Assembly (NCBI GenBank): GCA_021300455.1
Contig: JAJTDP010000015.1
Span: forward strand, 1 to 48,770
From: Sediminibacterium sp.
Lineage (GTDB): Bacteria; Bacteroidota; Bacteroidia; Chitinophagales; Chitinophagaceae
DNA length: 48,770 bases
Direction: 5' to 3'
The notes beneath the pieces were generated by a model. The model saw only the letters and a list, made by a program, of their open reading frames with translations, did not search any database and was not told the DNA's origin. The translations under genes were made by a program, and so were the position numbers. Shown piece by piece: positions 35,066 to 43,987 of this stretch; the stretch's first letter is position 1, and the number at the start of each line of letters is the position of its first letter.

Positions 35066-35132
35066 AGTATATTCTTTTTTCTAGCCTTTTATTAATAATA
35101 GATATATCTACTCTGGTCCTGCTTAAGCAAGA

Positions 35133-35432
35133 TTAAGCGATGTTCTCAATTTTAATTTGTGTGTAATGTGTTCTGTGACCATGTTTCTTGCGGAAACCTT
35201 TACGTCTTTTCATTTTAAAGGCGATAACTTTATCACCTTGTACTAAGTCGTTTAAAATTTCAGCCTTCACTTTTACCTTGCTCGTAAAAGAGATGCTTCC
35301 ATTATTATCGACAAATAAAACATCGTTGAATTCAACTTTGTCTCCGGTTTTACCTTGCAGGTGAGGTACATACAAGCTATCTCCTGCTTGTACTTTGAAT
35401 TGTTGTCCTGCGATTTTAACTACTGCTAACAT
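35133..35432 (-). CDS. rplU: 50S ribosomal protein bL21
   Basis: L21 binds 23S rRNA next to L20. The start MLAVVKIAGQQFKV gives 99 residues; the frame runs 17 codons further upstream, but that part is upstream of the promoter box TACCTTTG and cannot be translated from it. Signatures: VQAGDSLYVPHLQGKTGDKVEFNDVLFV and KMKRRKGFRKKHGHRTHYTQIKIENI. Confidence 0.97.
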   Translation of the reverse strand: MLAVVKIAGQQFKVQAGDSLYVPHLQGKTGDKVEFNDVLFVDNNGSISFTSKVKVKAEILNDLVQGDKVIAFKMKRRKGFRKKHGHRTHYTQIKIENIA

Positions 35433-35452
35433 AATGTCCAAAATTAGGACGG

Positions 35453-35460
35453 CAAAGGTA
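35453..35460 (-). promoter_or_regulatory. -7 promoter box of rplU-rpmA (TACCTTTG)
   Basis: This is an exact TAnnTTTG match on the minus strand, 20 bp before the rplU ATG. It also fixes the rplU start by excluding the longer frame. Confidence 0.6.
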
Positions 35461-35613
35461 ATTATTTTTATCCCAATTTGCAATTAATTCTCAAAAAATA
35501 AAATGAGGCCTCCAATTTGCCTTCAAAACCTGCATTTAATTGAGTTTTAAGGCCTAAAGTGATTTGACAATAACTAAATTAGTACCTAATTTCGCTTCGT
35601 TCTATCTATAATA

Positions 35614-37125
35614 ATGTATCCGAATATGATTAATGTCAAATCTTTATTGGCCAAACCCTTTGCAGGTGTCATTCATCGTCAAATACAGAAGGATCGCAAA
35701 ACTGCCCTCAAGGATCAACAAGACATTCTAAATCAATTAATTAAGGTAGGAAAGAATACCCTTTTTGGGAAAGAACACCATTTTGAGAAGGTGAATGACT
35801 ACCCAAGCTTCCAAAAAGCGGTTCCTTTGAGAGACTATGAGCAGTTTAAACCCTATATAGATCAAATCAAGAAAGGCAGTCAAAACGTGCTTTGGAAGGG
35901 TCGACCTATCTATTTTGCCAAAACAAGTGGCACCACTAGTGGTGTGAAGTATATACCCATTACCAAGGATTCCATTGATAATCATATTAATGGGGCCAGA
36001 AATGCCATACTTGCCTATATGGCTGTAACGGGCAATACCCAATTTGCAGGTGGAAAAATGATATTTCTAAGTGGTTCCCCTGAATTGGAAAGAGTGGGCG
36101 GTATTCCAACGGGCAGATTAAGCGGTATTGTGAATCATCATATCCCTCAATATTTAAGAGGGAATCAATTACCGAGCTTTGAAACCAATTGTATTGAAGA
36201 GTGGGAAGAGAAATTGGATAAGATTGTTACAGAAACTTTAGGAAAGGATTTGAGTTTAATAGGAGGCATTCCACCTTGGGTGCAAATGTATTTTGATCGA
36301 ATTGTTGAAATAACGGGAAAACCTGTGATTGAAATTTTTCCTAACATACAAGTGCTTGTGCAAGGAGGTGTAAATTTCGAACCCTATAAAACTAAATTAT
36401 TTGACACTATTGGAAAGCAAATTGATACCATTGAATTATTCCCCGCCAGCGAAGGTTTCTTTGCTTATCAAGATACTAGAACAGAACCAGGTTTATTATT
36501 GAATACCCGAAGCGGCATTTTTTATGAATTCATTCCACTTGCGCATGTGCATGATGAAGCGCCCCTCAGAATTTCACTTGCTGATGTACAATTAGGAGAG
36601 CAGTATGCAATGGTCATTAATAGCAATGCGGGTTTATGGGGCTATCATTTAGGAGATACCATAAAATTTGTAAGCATTGACCCTTACAGAGTAATAGTTA
36701 CAGGAAGAGTCAAACATTTTATTTCTGCTTTTGGAGAGCATGTGATAGGAGAAGAAGTTGAACAGGCATTATTAGAAGTAACAAAACAAATGGGGGTATC
36801 GGTGGTTGAATTTACAGTGGCTCCTTTTATTCAACAAGGGGAAGGGAAAAGTTATCATGAATGGTTTATTGAGTTTGAAAAAAAGCCTGCGGATATGGCT
36901 TTGTTTAGTAAAAAATTGAACGAAGTACTCTCTACTAAAAATGTTTACTATGAGGATTTAATAGCAGGCTCGATATTAGCGCCTTTGCAAATTAACCCCA
37001 TGCAAAAAAATGCCTTTATTGATTATATGAGAGCGCAGGGAAAATTGGGGGGTCAAAATAAAGTACCCCGTTTAAGTAATGACCGAGTGATTGCTGATGC
37101 GCTAAAGCAATATATTGCGCCATAA
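35614..37125 (+). CDS. GH3 auxin-responsive-promoter family protein (acyl-adenylating)
   Basis: The 503-residue protein resembles plant GH3 acyl-acid amido synthetases, a branch of the ANL adenylating superfamily. Visible: WKGRPIYFAKTSGTTSGVKYIPIT, the phosphate-binding loop; IPPWVQMYFDRI; VQGGVNFEPYK; ELFPASEGFFAYQ; and SNAGLWGYHLGDTIKFVS with the Tyr-x-x-GD of the adenylate site. The bacterial members have unknown substrates. Met5 (35626) is an alternative start. It precedes dxr by 41 bp in the same direction, but a functional link to isoprenoids is not evident. Confidence 0.88.
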   Translation: MYPNMINVKSLLAKPFAGVIHRQIQKDRKTALKDQQDILNQLIKVGKNTLFGKEHHFEKVNDYPSFQKAVPLRDYEQFKPYIDQIKKGSQNVLWKGRPIYFAKTSGTTSGVKYIPITKDSIDNHINGARNAILAYMAVTGNTQFAGGKMIFLSGSPELERVGGIPTGRLSGIVNHHIPQYLRGNQLPSFETNCIEEWEEKLDKIVTETLGKDLSLIGGIPPWVQMYFDRIVEITGKPVIEIFPNIQVLVQGGVNFEPYKTKLFDTIGKQIDTIELFPASEGFFAYQDTRTEPGLLLNTRSGIFYEFIPLAHVHDEAPLRISLADVQLGEQYAMVINSNAGLWGYHLGDTIKFVSIDPYRVIVTGRVKHFISAFGEHVIGEEVEQALLEVTKQMGVSVVEFTVAPFIQQGEGKSYHEWFIEFEKKPADMALFSKKLNEVLSTKNVYYEDLIAGSILAPLQINPMQKNAFIDYMRAQGKLGGQNKVPRLSNDRVIADALKQYIAP

Positions 37126-37166
37126 AAAAATAATAGCTTAATTTTAATGTCTAAGAAAACTATTGG

Positions 37167-38324
37167 ATGAGTCAAAAAAGAATTGCCATTTTCGGATCAA
37201 CAGGGTCGATAGGGAAACAAACCCTTGAGGTAATTGCTGCACATCCTGAATTATTTGTAGCTGAAATATTAACAGCCCATTCTAACGAGTCTTTATTAAT
37301 TGAACAGGCCTTAGTATTCATGCCCAATATTGTAGTCATCGTAGACCTTACAAAATATGCAACTGTTAAAAAAGCATTAGAGGGGAAACCTATAAAAGTA
37401 TTTGCAGGGGAAGATGCATTAGAGCAAGTAGCTGCCATGGATTGTTATGATTTTATGATGGCAGGTATTGTAGGCTTCGCAGGATTAAAACCCACTTTAA
37501 CAGCGGTTGAAAATGGAAAGGCCGTTGGACTTGCCAATAAAGAAACTTTAGTAGTGGCAGGTGATATAGTCATGCAAAAAGCAAAAGAAAATAGAGCAGC
37601 TATTATTCCAGTGGATAGCGAGCACTCTGCTATTTTTCAATGTTTAGTGGGAGAGCAAAATAATCCTATTGAAAAAATAATTTTAACAGCTAGTGGTGGT
37701 CCTTTCTTAGGGAAGAAGCCTAATTTTTTGGTAAATGTAAAACGCGACCACGCATTACAACATCCTAATTGGTCCATGGGTGCAAAAATATCCATAGACT
37801 CTGCAACCCTTATGAATAAAGGGCTGGAGATGATTGAAGCAAGATGGTTATTTAATTTAGCGCCCAGTCAAATTAAAGTAGTAGTGCACGCTCAAAGTAT
37901 TATTCATAGTATGGTGCAGTTTGAAGACGGCAGTATAAAAGCACAAATGGGACTTCCCGATATGAAATTACCCATTCAATATGCAATGGCTTTTCCGCAA
38001 AGATTAAAAAATAATTTTCCAAGGTATCTTTTCGATAAACCGAATCAATTAAGTTTTGACGAACCAGATGTAAAAACATTTAGAAATTTACAATTGGCAA
38101 AAGAAGCGATGGAGCAAGGAGGTAATACACCCTGCGTTTTAAATGCGGCGAATGAAATTGCAGTCTATGCTTTTTTAAGAAATAGAATTGGATTTTTAGA
38201 AATGACAGAGCTGATAGAAAAAACTTTAGAAAAAATTAACTATATCTCCAAGCCAAGCTTGGAAGATTATTTTGAAACCGATGGAGAGGCGCGTAATTTT
38301 GCAGCCTCTTTAATACAATTATAA
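37167..38324 (+). CDS. dxr: 1-deoxy-D-xylulose 5-phosphate reductoisomerase
   Basis: Dxr makes 2-C-methyl-D-erythritol 4-phosphate with NADPH in the non-mevalonate isoprenoid pathway. The 385-residue protein starts with the NADPH-binding AIFGSTGSIGKQTLEVI and contains ANKETLVVAGD, PVDSEHSAIFQCL with metal ligands Asp and Glu, TASGGPF, HPNWSMGAKISIDSATLMNKGLEMIEARWLF and HAQSIIHSMVQFEDGS. Length is normal. rseP starts 3 bp after its stop, so the two form an operon, an order seen in many Bacteroidota. Confidence 0.97.
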   Translation: MSQKRIAIFGSTGSIGKQTLEVIAAHPELFVAEILTAHSNESLLIEQALVFMPNIVVIVDLTKYATVKKALEGKPIKVFAGEDALEQVAAMDCYDFMMAGIVGFAGLKPTLTAVENGKAVGLANKETLVVAGDIVMQKAKENRAAIIPVDSEHSAIFQCLVGEQNNPIEKIILTASGGPFLGKKPNFLVNVKRDHALQHPNWSMGAKISIDSATLMNKGLEMIEARWLFNLAPSQIKVVVHAQSIIHSMVQFEDGSIKAQMGLPDMKLPIQYAMAFPQRLKNNFPRYLFDKPNQLSFDEPDVKTFRNLQLAKEAMEQGGNTPCVLNAANEIAVYAFLRNRIGFLEMTELIEKTLEKINYISKPSLEDYFETDGEARNFAASLIQL

Positions 38325-38327
38325 ATT

Positions 38328-39677
38328 ATGTACATTTTAGCATTTGATTTTGCAGCAGTGGGGGTAAAAACAGCACAGTTTATTTTATCTTTTTCAATAC
38401 TAGTGGTCTTACATGAATTAGGCCATTTTATTCCAGCCCGTTTATTCGGAACGCGTGTAGAGAAATTTTATTTATTCTTTAATCCTGGCTTTAGTCTTTG
38501 GAAAAAGAAAATAGGGGATACAGAATACGGCATAGGTTGGGTTCCATTTGGCGGCTATGTTAAAATTGCGGGTATGATTGACGAGAGTATGGATAAAGAG
38601 CAATTGAAAAAAGAACCTGAGTCTTGGGAACTAAGATCTAAACCAGCCTATCAAAGACTCATTGTAATGTTAGGTGGGGTGATTGTGAATGTAGTATTGG
38701 CCATTGTTATTTTTATTGGAATTGGTTGGTATTGGGGAGATGATTATTTACCTGCCAAAAATGTAAGCTATGGTGTACATGCCAGTTCACTTGCTAAACA
38801 AATGGGTGTTCAAGATGGGGATATCATATTGTCATTAGATAAAAAAGAGTTAGAAAACTTTGATGCTTTAGAGTCTAAATTAATTTTAACAAATCCCACC
38901 ACTTTAGAAGTACAAAGAGGAGATAGTATTATTTCTTTAAATATTCCAAGTAGTTTAGCCAGTTCGCTTGCTAAGTTTAAAAAATCAGATCCCTTTGTGA
39001 TTCCACGCATTCCTGTTATTATTGATTCTGTGGGAAAATCGGCTGTAGTTTTAGAAGGGGCTTTTAATAAAAATGATACACTCTTAAAAATAAATAATTC
39101 CAGTATTAAGTACCAATATGAATTTTTACAAGTGAAACAAAAATATGCCGATTCAATTGTAATGGTTACTTCCAAAAGAGGAAATGATACAGTGTATACT
39201 AAAGCATTAATAAGTGGTTCAGGTCAAATAGGTTTGTTTGTAAAACTACCTTATGCATTATTTAAAACGGTGCATAGAGAATTTACTTTCTTAGAAGCCA
39301 TACCTGAAGGCACTAAACGTTGTTTTACTACTTTGGATAATTATATTCAAGGCATCAAGCAAATTTTTACAGGTAAGGTAAATCCAAATGATTCTTTAGG
39401 TAGTTTAATTAGCATTGGAAATACTTTCCCTGCTGCATGGGATTGGGAACGTTTTTGGACATTAACTGCTATATTCTCTATTATACTTGCCTTTATGAAT
39501 GTACTGCCTATTCCAGCCTTGGACGGGGGGCATGCACTGTTTATTATAGTAGAAATGATCACAGGTAGAAAGCCAGGTGATAAGTTTATGGAATATGCTC
39601 AAGTGGTGGGTATGATGCTCATGTTTGGCCTTATGTTATACGCTTTAGGGCTTGACTTTTGGCGATTATTTAAGTAA
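38328..39677 (+). CDS. rseP: RIP metalloprotease RseP
   Basis: RseP is a site-2 protease of the inner membrane that cuts anti-sigma factors and remnant signal peptides. The 449 residues show the zinc motif HELGH (29-33) in the first helix, PDZ-like domains in the periplasmic middle part (HASSLAKQMGVQDGDIILSLD and the following repeat), and near the end NVLPIPALDGGHALFIIVEMITGRKP with the third zinc ligand Asp and the LDG motif. Its partner sigma factor and DegS-type protease are not in the window. Confidence 0.95.
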   Translation: MYILAFDFAAVGVKTAQFILSFSILVVLHELGHFIPARLFGTRVEKFYLFFNPGFSLWKKKIGDTEYGIGWVPFGGYVKIAGMIDESMDKEQLKKEPESWELRSKPAYQRLIVMLGGVIVNVVLAIVIFIGIGWYWGDDYLPAKNVSYGVHASSLAKQMGVQDGDIILSLDKKELENFDALESKLILTNPTTLEVQRGDSIISLNIPSSLASSLAKFKKSDPFVIPRIPVIIDSVGKSAVVLEGAFNKNDTLLKINNSSIKYQYEFLQVKQKYADSIVMVTSKRGNDTVYTKALISGSGQIGLFVKLPYALFKTVHREFTFLEAIPEGTKRCFTTLDNYIQGIKQIFTGKVNPNDSLGSLISIGNTFPAAWDWERFWTLTAIFSIILAFMNVLPIPALDGGHALFIIVEMITGRKPGDKFMEYAQVVGMMLMFGLMLYALGLDFWRLFK

Positions 39678-39692
39678 TTCACATTTTAGTTG

Positions 39693-39700
39693 TAATTTTG
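39693..39700 (+). promoter_or_regulatory. -7 promoter box of ssrA (TAATTTTG)
   Basis: This is an exact TAnnTTTG match between the rseP stop and the tmRNA, giving a 5' leader of about 30 nt to be removed by RNase P. Confidence 0.55.
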
Positions 39701-39737
39701 TAGGCTCGAATTAAGTTTTATCTCATAAGATACAATT

Positions 39738-40108
39738 GGGGTCGTATGGTTTTGACAGCAGTCGTAGCGGTTGGGGTAAGCATGCAGTGCGTTGGGTAAT
39801 TAGCACTTTAATCTGAATACCAAACAATCAAAAGGCGAAGCAAATTTTGCCATGGCTGCTTAATTCAGTGAATTAACTTCCATTTTGGTCGAGAGAGAAG
39901 GCAGGCCTGTTGCCCGCTCCTCAGCCTAATTAAAAACAAAACAGGATGCGATAAAAGTAGGCTGTGCCTTTTATTTAAGTACCATTCAGCTAAGTGAATA
40001 ATTGGTTTGTGTTTTTCCTGCTATTCGCCGACAAGTAATAAAACAATAAGCATGTAGAAGACCAATGGTAACATTGTTTGGACAGGGGTTCGACTCCCCT
40101 CGACTCCA
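39738..40108 (+). ncRNA. ssrA: Transfer-messenger RNA (tmRNA)
   Basis: tmRNA with SmpB rescues stalled ribosomes and tags the nascent chain. The 5' end GGGGTCG pairs with CGACTCC at 40101-40107 to form the tRNA-like acceptor, with discriminator A at 40108. The T-arm AGGGG-TTCGACT-CCCCT is complete. The resume frame at 39834-39863 encodes GEANFAMAA followed by TAA. This tag, ending A-M-A-A, agrees with Bacteroidota tags such as GE..YAMAA. CCA is not encoded. Mature length is about 371 nt. A terminator follows 26 nt downstream. Confidence 0.95.
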
Positions 40109-40133
40109 CAGTTAATTTTTAAACGAGTAGGTC

Positions 40134-40170
40134 AATAAGCCGAAGTAAATTTTACTTCGGCTTATTTTTT
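40134..40170 (+). terminator. Rho-independent terminator of ssrA
   Basis: The long perfect stem AATAAGCCGAAGTAAA / TTTACTTCGGCTTATT is followed by T residues. It ends just ahead of the promoter box of the DUF6268 gene. Confidence 0.9.
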
Positions 40171-40194
40171 AAGCCATTTTCAACGCTTAACTAT

Positions 40195-40202
40195 TATATT
40201 TG
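40195..40202 (+). promoter_or_regulatory. -7 promoter box of the DUF6268-like gene (TATATTTG)
   Basis: This is an exact TAnnTTTG match 24 bp before the ATG at 40227, located directly after the ssrA terminator. Confidence 0.5.
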
Positions 40203-40226
40203 TTATGAAATAAATACATATAATTT

Positions 40227-41243
40227 ATGCGACTAACAATTACTATTTTATGTTTATTAAGCGCTTCATTTGTTTTTTCCCAAACTGATACAACAGAAAA
40301 TTTCGACTACAGTAATTTTGGGGATGCCGACGGCGTTAAGCGTTTTTGTTCTCAAAAAGTATTGAATCAAACGCCTCAAAGAATTTTGAGTTTAGGGTTT
40401 GAAAAGTATGGTGAATTTTCAATGCCTGGTGTAAGTTTTAATGCCAGACAATTTCCTACACAAATCAATATAGCCCAAGTAAACGCATTAAGAGCGCAAG
40501 TAAATGTGCCTGTCATTTCTACCAATAAGCTTATCTGGCAAATGGGAGTAAACTATTGGAGTAGTAAATTCAATGTTACCAATCCAACAGTCAACGATTT
40601 TGCAACTGCTTTAGACAAAACTGCATTATTAACAGCAGGAATCAATACCACTGTTTTCAAACCTTTAAACGAAAAGAATTTTTTAATATTTCAAGCTAGC
40701 ACTGACGTAAACGGTTTGTTTGAAAATGCAAATGCTATTCAAGACAAAGCCATCACTTTAAGTGCTACAATCATTTATGGTTGGAAGACATCTGAAAAAA
40801 ATATGATTGGTACTGGTTTAGCTAGAACCTATCGTGCTGGTCAATTAATGCATTTGCCTGTTTTGTTTTGGAATAAAACATTCAATGATAAATGGGGCAT
40901 GGAGCTATTACTTCCTGCGCGTGGTTTTGTTAGATATAATTTCTCTACAACCAATATGTTGCAGGCTGGTTTTGAATTAGAAGGAAATCAATATTTAATG
41001 CAACTGCCAAATACAATGAGTAAGAATACTTATATCCAACGTGGAGAAGTTAAGCCAAGAATCATGTGGGATAAAAAGCTTACTGGATTTCTTTGGATAA
41101 ACGCACAAGCAGGATTAAGGTACAATTACCGCTTCGATGTAGTTAATAGGTATGACGCTAAAGAAGACAGCCAACGCTACTTTACAAGTGATTTAGGAAA
41201 TCCATTATTTTTTAATATTAGCCTAAATTTTGTATCTCCTTAG
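40227..41243 (+). CDS. Outer-membrane beta-barrel protein, DUF6268-like
   Basis: A signal peptide (MRLTITILCLLSASFVFSQ) precedes a 319-residue mature part with alternating amphipathic strands, many aromatic residues at strand ends and a typical last strand FFNISLNFVSP. The block SVSF-like GVSFNARQFPTQINIAQVNALRAQVNVPV matches what I recall of DUF6268 proteins, a Bacteroidota barrel family of unknown function. It is a single gene between the ssrA terminator and the convergent DUF2147 gene, two bases apart. Confidence 0.75.
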   Translation: MRLTITILCLLSASFVFSQTDTTENFDYSNFGDADGVKRFCSQKVLNQTPQRILSLGFEKYGEFSMPGVSFNARQFPTQINIAQVNALRAQVNVPVISTNKLIWQMGVNYWSSKFNVTNPTVNDFATALDKTALLTAGINTTVFKPLNEKNFLIFQASTDVNGLFENANAIQDKAITLSATIIYGWKTSEKNMIGTGLARTYRAGQLMHLPVLFWNKTFNDKWGMELLLPARGFVRYNFSTTNMLQAGFELEGNQYLMQLPNTMSKNTYIQRGEVKPRIMWDKKLTGFLWINAQAGLRYNYRFDVVNRYDAKEDSQRYFTSDLGNPLFFNISLNFVSP

Positions 41244-41245
41244 TA

Positions 41246-41707
41246 TTATTTAGCTTGTTGCCTAGTCCAGTTATCTGTTCTTCCAATAATTGAAACTCCA
41301 ATAAATCCTCTCACTTCAAGTGAATTGGGGTTGATCATTTTAATGGTACAAGAATAGGTGCTGCCATTTTTAGGATCATAAATATTACCATCATCCCAAA
41401 GATTATTCTCTTTGTAAGTGAAGCCCCAGTTATTAACCATTCCAAGTATGGGTCTTGATTTAGTTGCTTCTTCAGGATGGTTTTTATCTTGCTTTGGCTT
41501 TCCAGTTTCAGGGTCATTGGGTTCTTTTAACCAAACTATTTTTCCTTGGTATTTATCACCATTCTTATAAATACGTACCATGGCGGTTCCTTCTCCTGTT
41601 TTCCACACGCCAACTATATTGTCTGGATTATCTGCGATGGGGGCAAAAGAACTACCCATTAACAATAAGAAAATTGCGCTAAACGAGCTTATCAATAATT
41701 TTTTCAT
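41246..41707 (-). CDS. DUF2147 domain secreted protein
   Basis: The 153-residue protein has a signal peptide (LLISSFSAIFLLLMGSSFA) and a DUF2147 domain: NIVGVWKTGEGTAMVRIYKNGDKYQGKIVWLKEP, GMVNNWGFTYKENNLWDDGNIYDPKNGSTYSCTIKM and LEVRGFIGVSIIGRTDNWTR. The family is a lipocalin-like beta sheet found in the periplasm; its ligand is unknown. It starts 10 bp after the pepP stop, so the two are probably co-transcribed. Confidence 0.9.
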   Translation of the reverse strand: MKKLLISSFSAIFLLLMGSSFAPIADNPDNIVGVWKTGEGTAMVRIYKNGDKYQGKIVWLKEPNDPETGKPKQDKNHPEEATKSRPILGMVNNWGFTYKENNLWDDGNIYDPKNGSTYSCTIKMINPNSLEVRGFIGVSIIGRTDNWTRQQAK

Positions 41708-41717
41708 ATTAATTTAT

Positions 41718-43118
41718 TTATTTTTTAAATATACTTTTTTCTTTAGCCATTTTTTCAATCGCCTCTACGCTACGAGGAGCAGCTGCTGATAAATTTTTAT
41801 TACCTGTCGCAGTAATTAAAATATCATCTTCAATTCTTACACCAATACTCCACCATTTTTTATCGCAGTTACTTCCTGGCGGAATGTAAATGCCTGGCTC
41901 CACTGTTAAGACCACCCCTGGTAATAAAGTACGCGGTCCCATATCGTGCACATCTAATCCTAAATGATGTGAAGTGCCATGCGGAAAATATTTTCTAGCC
42001 TCTTCTTCATTAGCAGCAATACCTAATTTTATTAAACCATCATAGACTACTTTTCTAGCAGCAGCATCTGCCACACCAAAGGGAGCACCTGGCACACAGG
42101 CAGCAATACCTGCATCTTGTGCTTTTAAAACTAATTCGTAAATAATTTTTTGAGCCGGGGTGAATTTTCCATTGGCAGGAACGGTTCTAGTGACGTCTGC
42201 AGTATAACCATGGTATTCTGCAGCGCAATCGCTTAGTAGCAAATCGCCATCATTCATCAATTTTAAATTGGTAATATAATGAAGCACACATGCATTTTCA
42301 GCTGCTCCATTGATACTAGGGTATCCCGGGTATTCAGAACCATTGGCTTTAAAATGATATTCCATAATGGCCTGTGCTTGGTATTCAGTCATACCAGGCT
42401 TAATGGCACGCATTACATCGTTATGACCTTCACAACTAATAGCAGCTGCTTTTGCAATTAAGGCAATTTCCTCTGGCTGTTTAATGCCACGAAGGTTACT
42501 TAAAATTGTTTGGGTACTTCTTCCTGCAATAGGCTTGTTTTGTGAATTGATAATGCTATCTACAATTAAAGCCATACGCGCAAGTGGGTCTTCTGCTCTT
42601 TTATATTTTGAAAAAATATCTTCACCACGATAAGCAGAGAAAACAGAGTCTATGCTACTAAAATCAACGGCATTGGCTGTAAATTCATCATTTATAAAAA
42701 CGTTTTCAATTTTATATTTTGCTTTAACACCTTCTGCGCCTAAAATTTTTCCTGTCCACAATTCTTTTTGTGGGTCTCTATTTTTTACAAAAATAAATTC
42801 AGTACCAGTTTTATTTAAAATAGTAATAGGTTGTTTAAATAATAACAATAATGCATCTGATTCTTCTAATCCTGTAAAGTAGTAGAAGTTTTTATTTTGT
42901 GCATATTGAAAATCGACATCGTTCGTTCTTACGCGTACTTGAGAGGCGAAGAAAATACCTACACCATTTGCAGATAATTTTTCTTTAAAAGCTGCACGAC
43001 GACCAGCATGAAATTCAGGACTTAAATAATCGTTGGGATACTGAGTTGTTTGCTGAGCAACTGTTATTAAAGGGGCTACTAGGATGAGTAACCAAGAAAG
43101 GATTCTTTTTGTAGTCAT
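41718..43118 (-). CDS. pepP: Xaa-Pro aminopeptidase (M24B), secreted
   Basis: The 466-residue protein removes N-terminal residues in front of proline. It has a signal peptide (ILSWLLILVAPLITVAQQ), an N-terminal domain ending near 170, and the pita-bread catalytic domain: LLSDCAAEYHGYTADVTRTVP with two metal Asp, HGTSHHLGLDVHD with the metal His, VLTVEPGIYIP and IGVRIEDDILIT with two metal Glu. The secreted location differs from cytosolic E. coli PepP and is usual in Bacteroidota. It stands upstream of the DUF2147 gene. Confidence 0.93.
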   Translation of the reverse strand: MTTKRILSWLLILVAPLITVAQQTTQYPNDYLSPEFHAGRRAAFKEKLSANGVGIFFASQVRVRTNDVDFQYAQNKNFYYFTGLEESDALLLLFKQPITILNKTGTEFIFVKNRDPQKELWTGKILGAEGVKAKYKIENVFINDEFTANAVDFSSIDSVFSAYRGEDIFSKYKRAEDPLARMALIVDSIINSQNKPIAGRSTQTILSNLRGIKQPEEIALIAKAAAISCEGHNDVMRAIKPGMTEYQAQAIMEYHFKANGSEYPGYPSINGAAENACVLHYITNLKLMNDGDLLLSDCAAEYHGYTADVTRTVPANGKFTPAQKIIYELVLKAQDAGIAACVPGAPFGVADAAARKVVYDGLIKLGIAANEEEARKYFPHGTSHHLGLDVHDMGPRTLLPGVVLTVEPGIYIPPGSNCDKKWWSIGVRIEDDILITATGNKNLSAAAPRSVEAIEKMAKEKSIFKK

Positions 43119-43171
43119 TACTTTTAATTTTTGCAGTTTAAAGCTAATTATTTTTTTGTGAAGTTCATCAC

Positions 43172-43894
43172 TTAGCGCTCAAAAACTACTTCTTCGTAAG
43201 GTACTCTGAATCGGGGGCCCCATACACCTTGCTCTGTACCTTTGCCCACGGCAATAACCATATTAATTTCAGCACCTGCTGGAAGGTTCAATGCTTTTTT
43301 AACTCTAATTTGATCGAATCCTTCCATAGGACAAGATTCAAATCCTTCAGCAGCGATAGATAACATAAATGTTTGTGCAGCTAAGGCGCAAGATTTATGC
43401 ACGGTAATTCTTTGATCCGCTTTACCACCAAAACGCATAAATGGTTTTGAAATGCCCATAAAAAAACTAATACATCTTCTTACAAAAGCAAAAATTCCAA
43501 AAATATCACTGCGATAGGCAAGTGGCATTAGTTTACCATAATAATCCAATCCTCTTTTTTCTAGTTTAGAGGGTTCTGCTTTGATACCTGCTTTTAATCT
43601 ATCATAATTCCACTTGGCTCTTTGAGGCCATAAATCTTTTCTAGTTACAAAAACTACAATTTGTTTGGCTGTTTTAGCAGCAGACTGGCCTAAGCATAAG
43701 GCCTCGTATTTTTTTCTTTCTTCCTCGTTTTTAATCCAATAGAATTCCCAAAGTTGCATATTGCTGCTATTTGGTGATAAAATAGCGCGTTCTATACTTC
43801 TTTTGATGACTTCATCCGGCACTTCCACCAGGGGGTCAAATCTTCGGTTCGATCTGCGGCGGTCAATGATTGCCTGAAATTCGCTTGAATACAT
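43172..43894 (-). CDS. Nitroreductase family protein
   Basis: The start MYSSEFQAIIDRRRSNRRFDP gives 240 residues; the frame extends 30 codons further, but that part has no family similarity and contains a tandem duplication. Visible family features: RRSNRRFDP near the N-terminus (FMN phosphate binding), LSPNSSNMQLWEFYWI, CALAAQTFMLSIAAEGFESCPMEGF and INMVIAVGKG. These FMN proteins reduce nitro groups, quinones or enones with NAD(P)H. The substrate is unknown. It is divergent from the serine hydrolase gene. Confidence 0.88.
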   Translation of the reverse strand: MYSSEFQAIIDRRRSNRRFDPLVEVPDEVIKRSIERAILSPNSSNMQLWEFYWIKNEEERKKYEALCLGQSAAKTAKQIVVFVTRKDLWPQRAKWNYDRLKAGIKAEPSKLEKRGLDYYGKLMPLAYRSDIFGIFAFVRRCISFFMGISKPFMRFGGKADQRITVHKSCALAAQTFMLSIAAEGFESCPMEGFDQIRVKKALNLPAGAEINMVIAVGKGTEQGVWGPRFRVPYEEVVFER

Positions 43895-43897
43895 TTT

Positions 43898-43923
43898 ATT
43901 AGAGTTAATTATTAGAGTTAATT
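43898..43923. repeat. Perfect 13-bp tandem duplication ahead of the nitroreductase gene
   Basis: ATTAGAGTTAATT occurs twice without a spacer (43898-43910 and 43911-43923), ending three bases upstream of the nitroreductase ATG, in its 5' leader. It looks like a recent slippage event. Confidence 0.8.
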
Positions 43924-43987
43924 GATTTAAATTTACAGCAGCGCTTCTTGAGAAGCGGATTACAAATAAACCAAACTTTTTCAAACT

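Noticed and set aside
35433..35483. 17-codon N-terminal extension of rplU
   Set aside because: It contains the TACCTTTG promoter box, and bL21 starts at MLAVVKIAG in the family.
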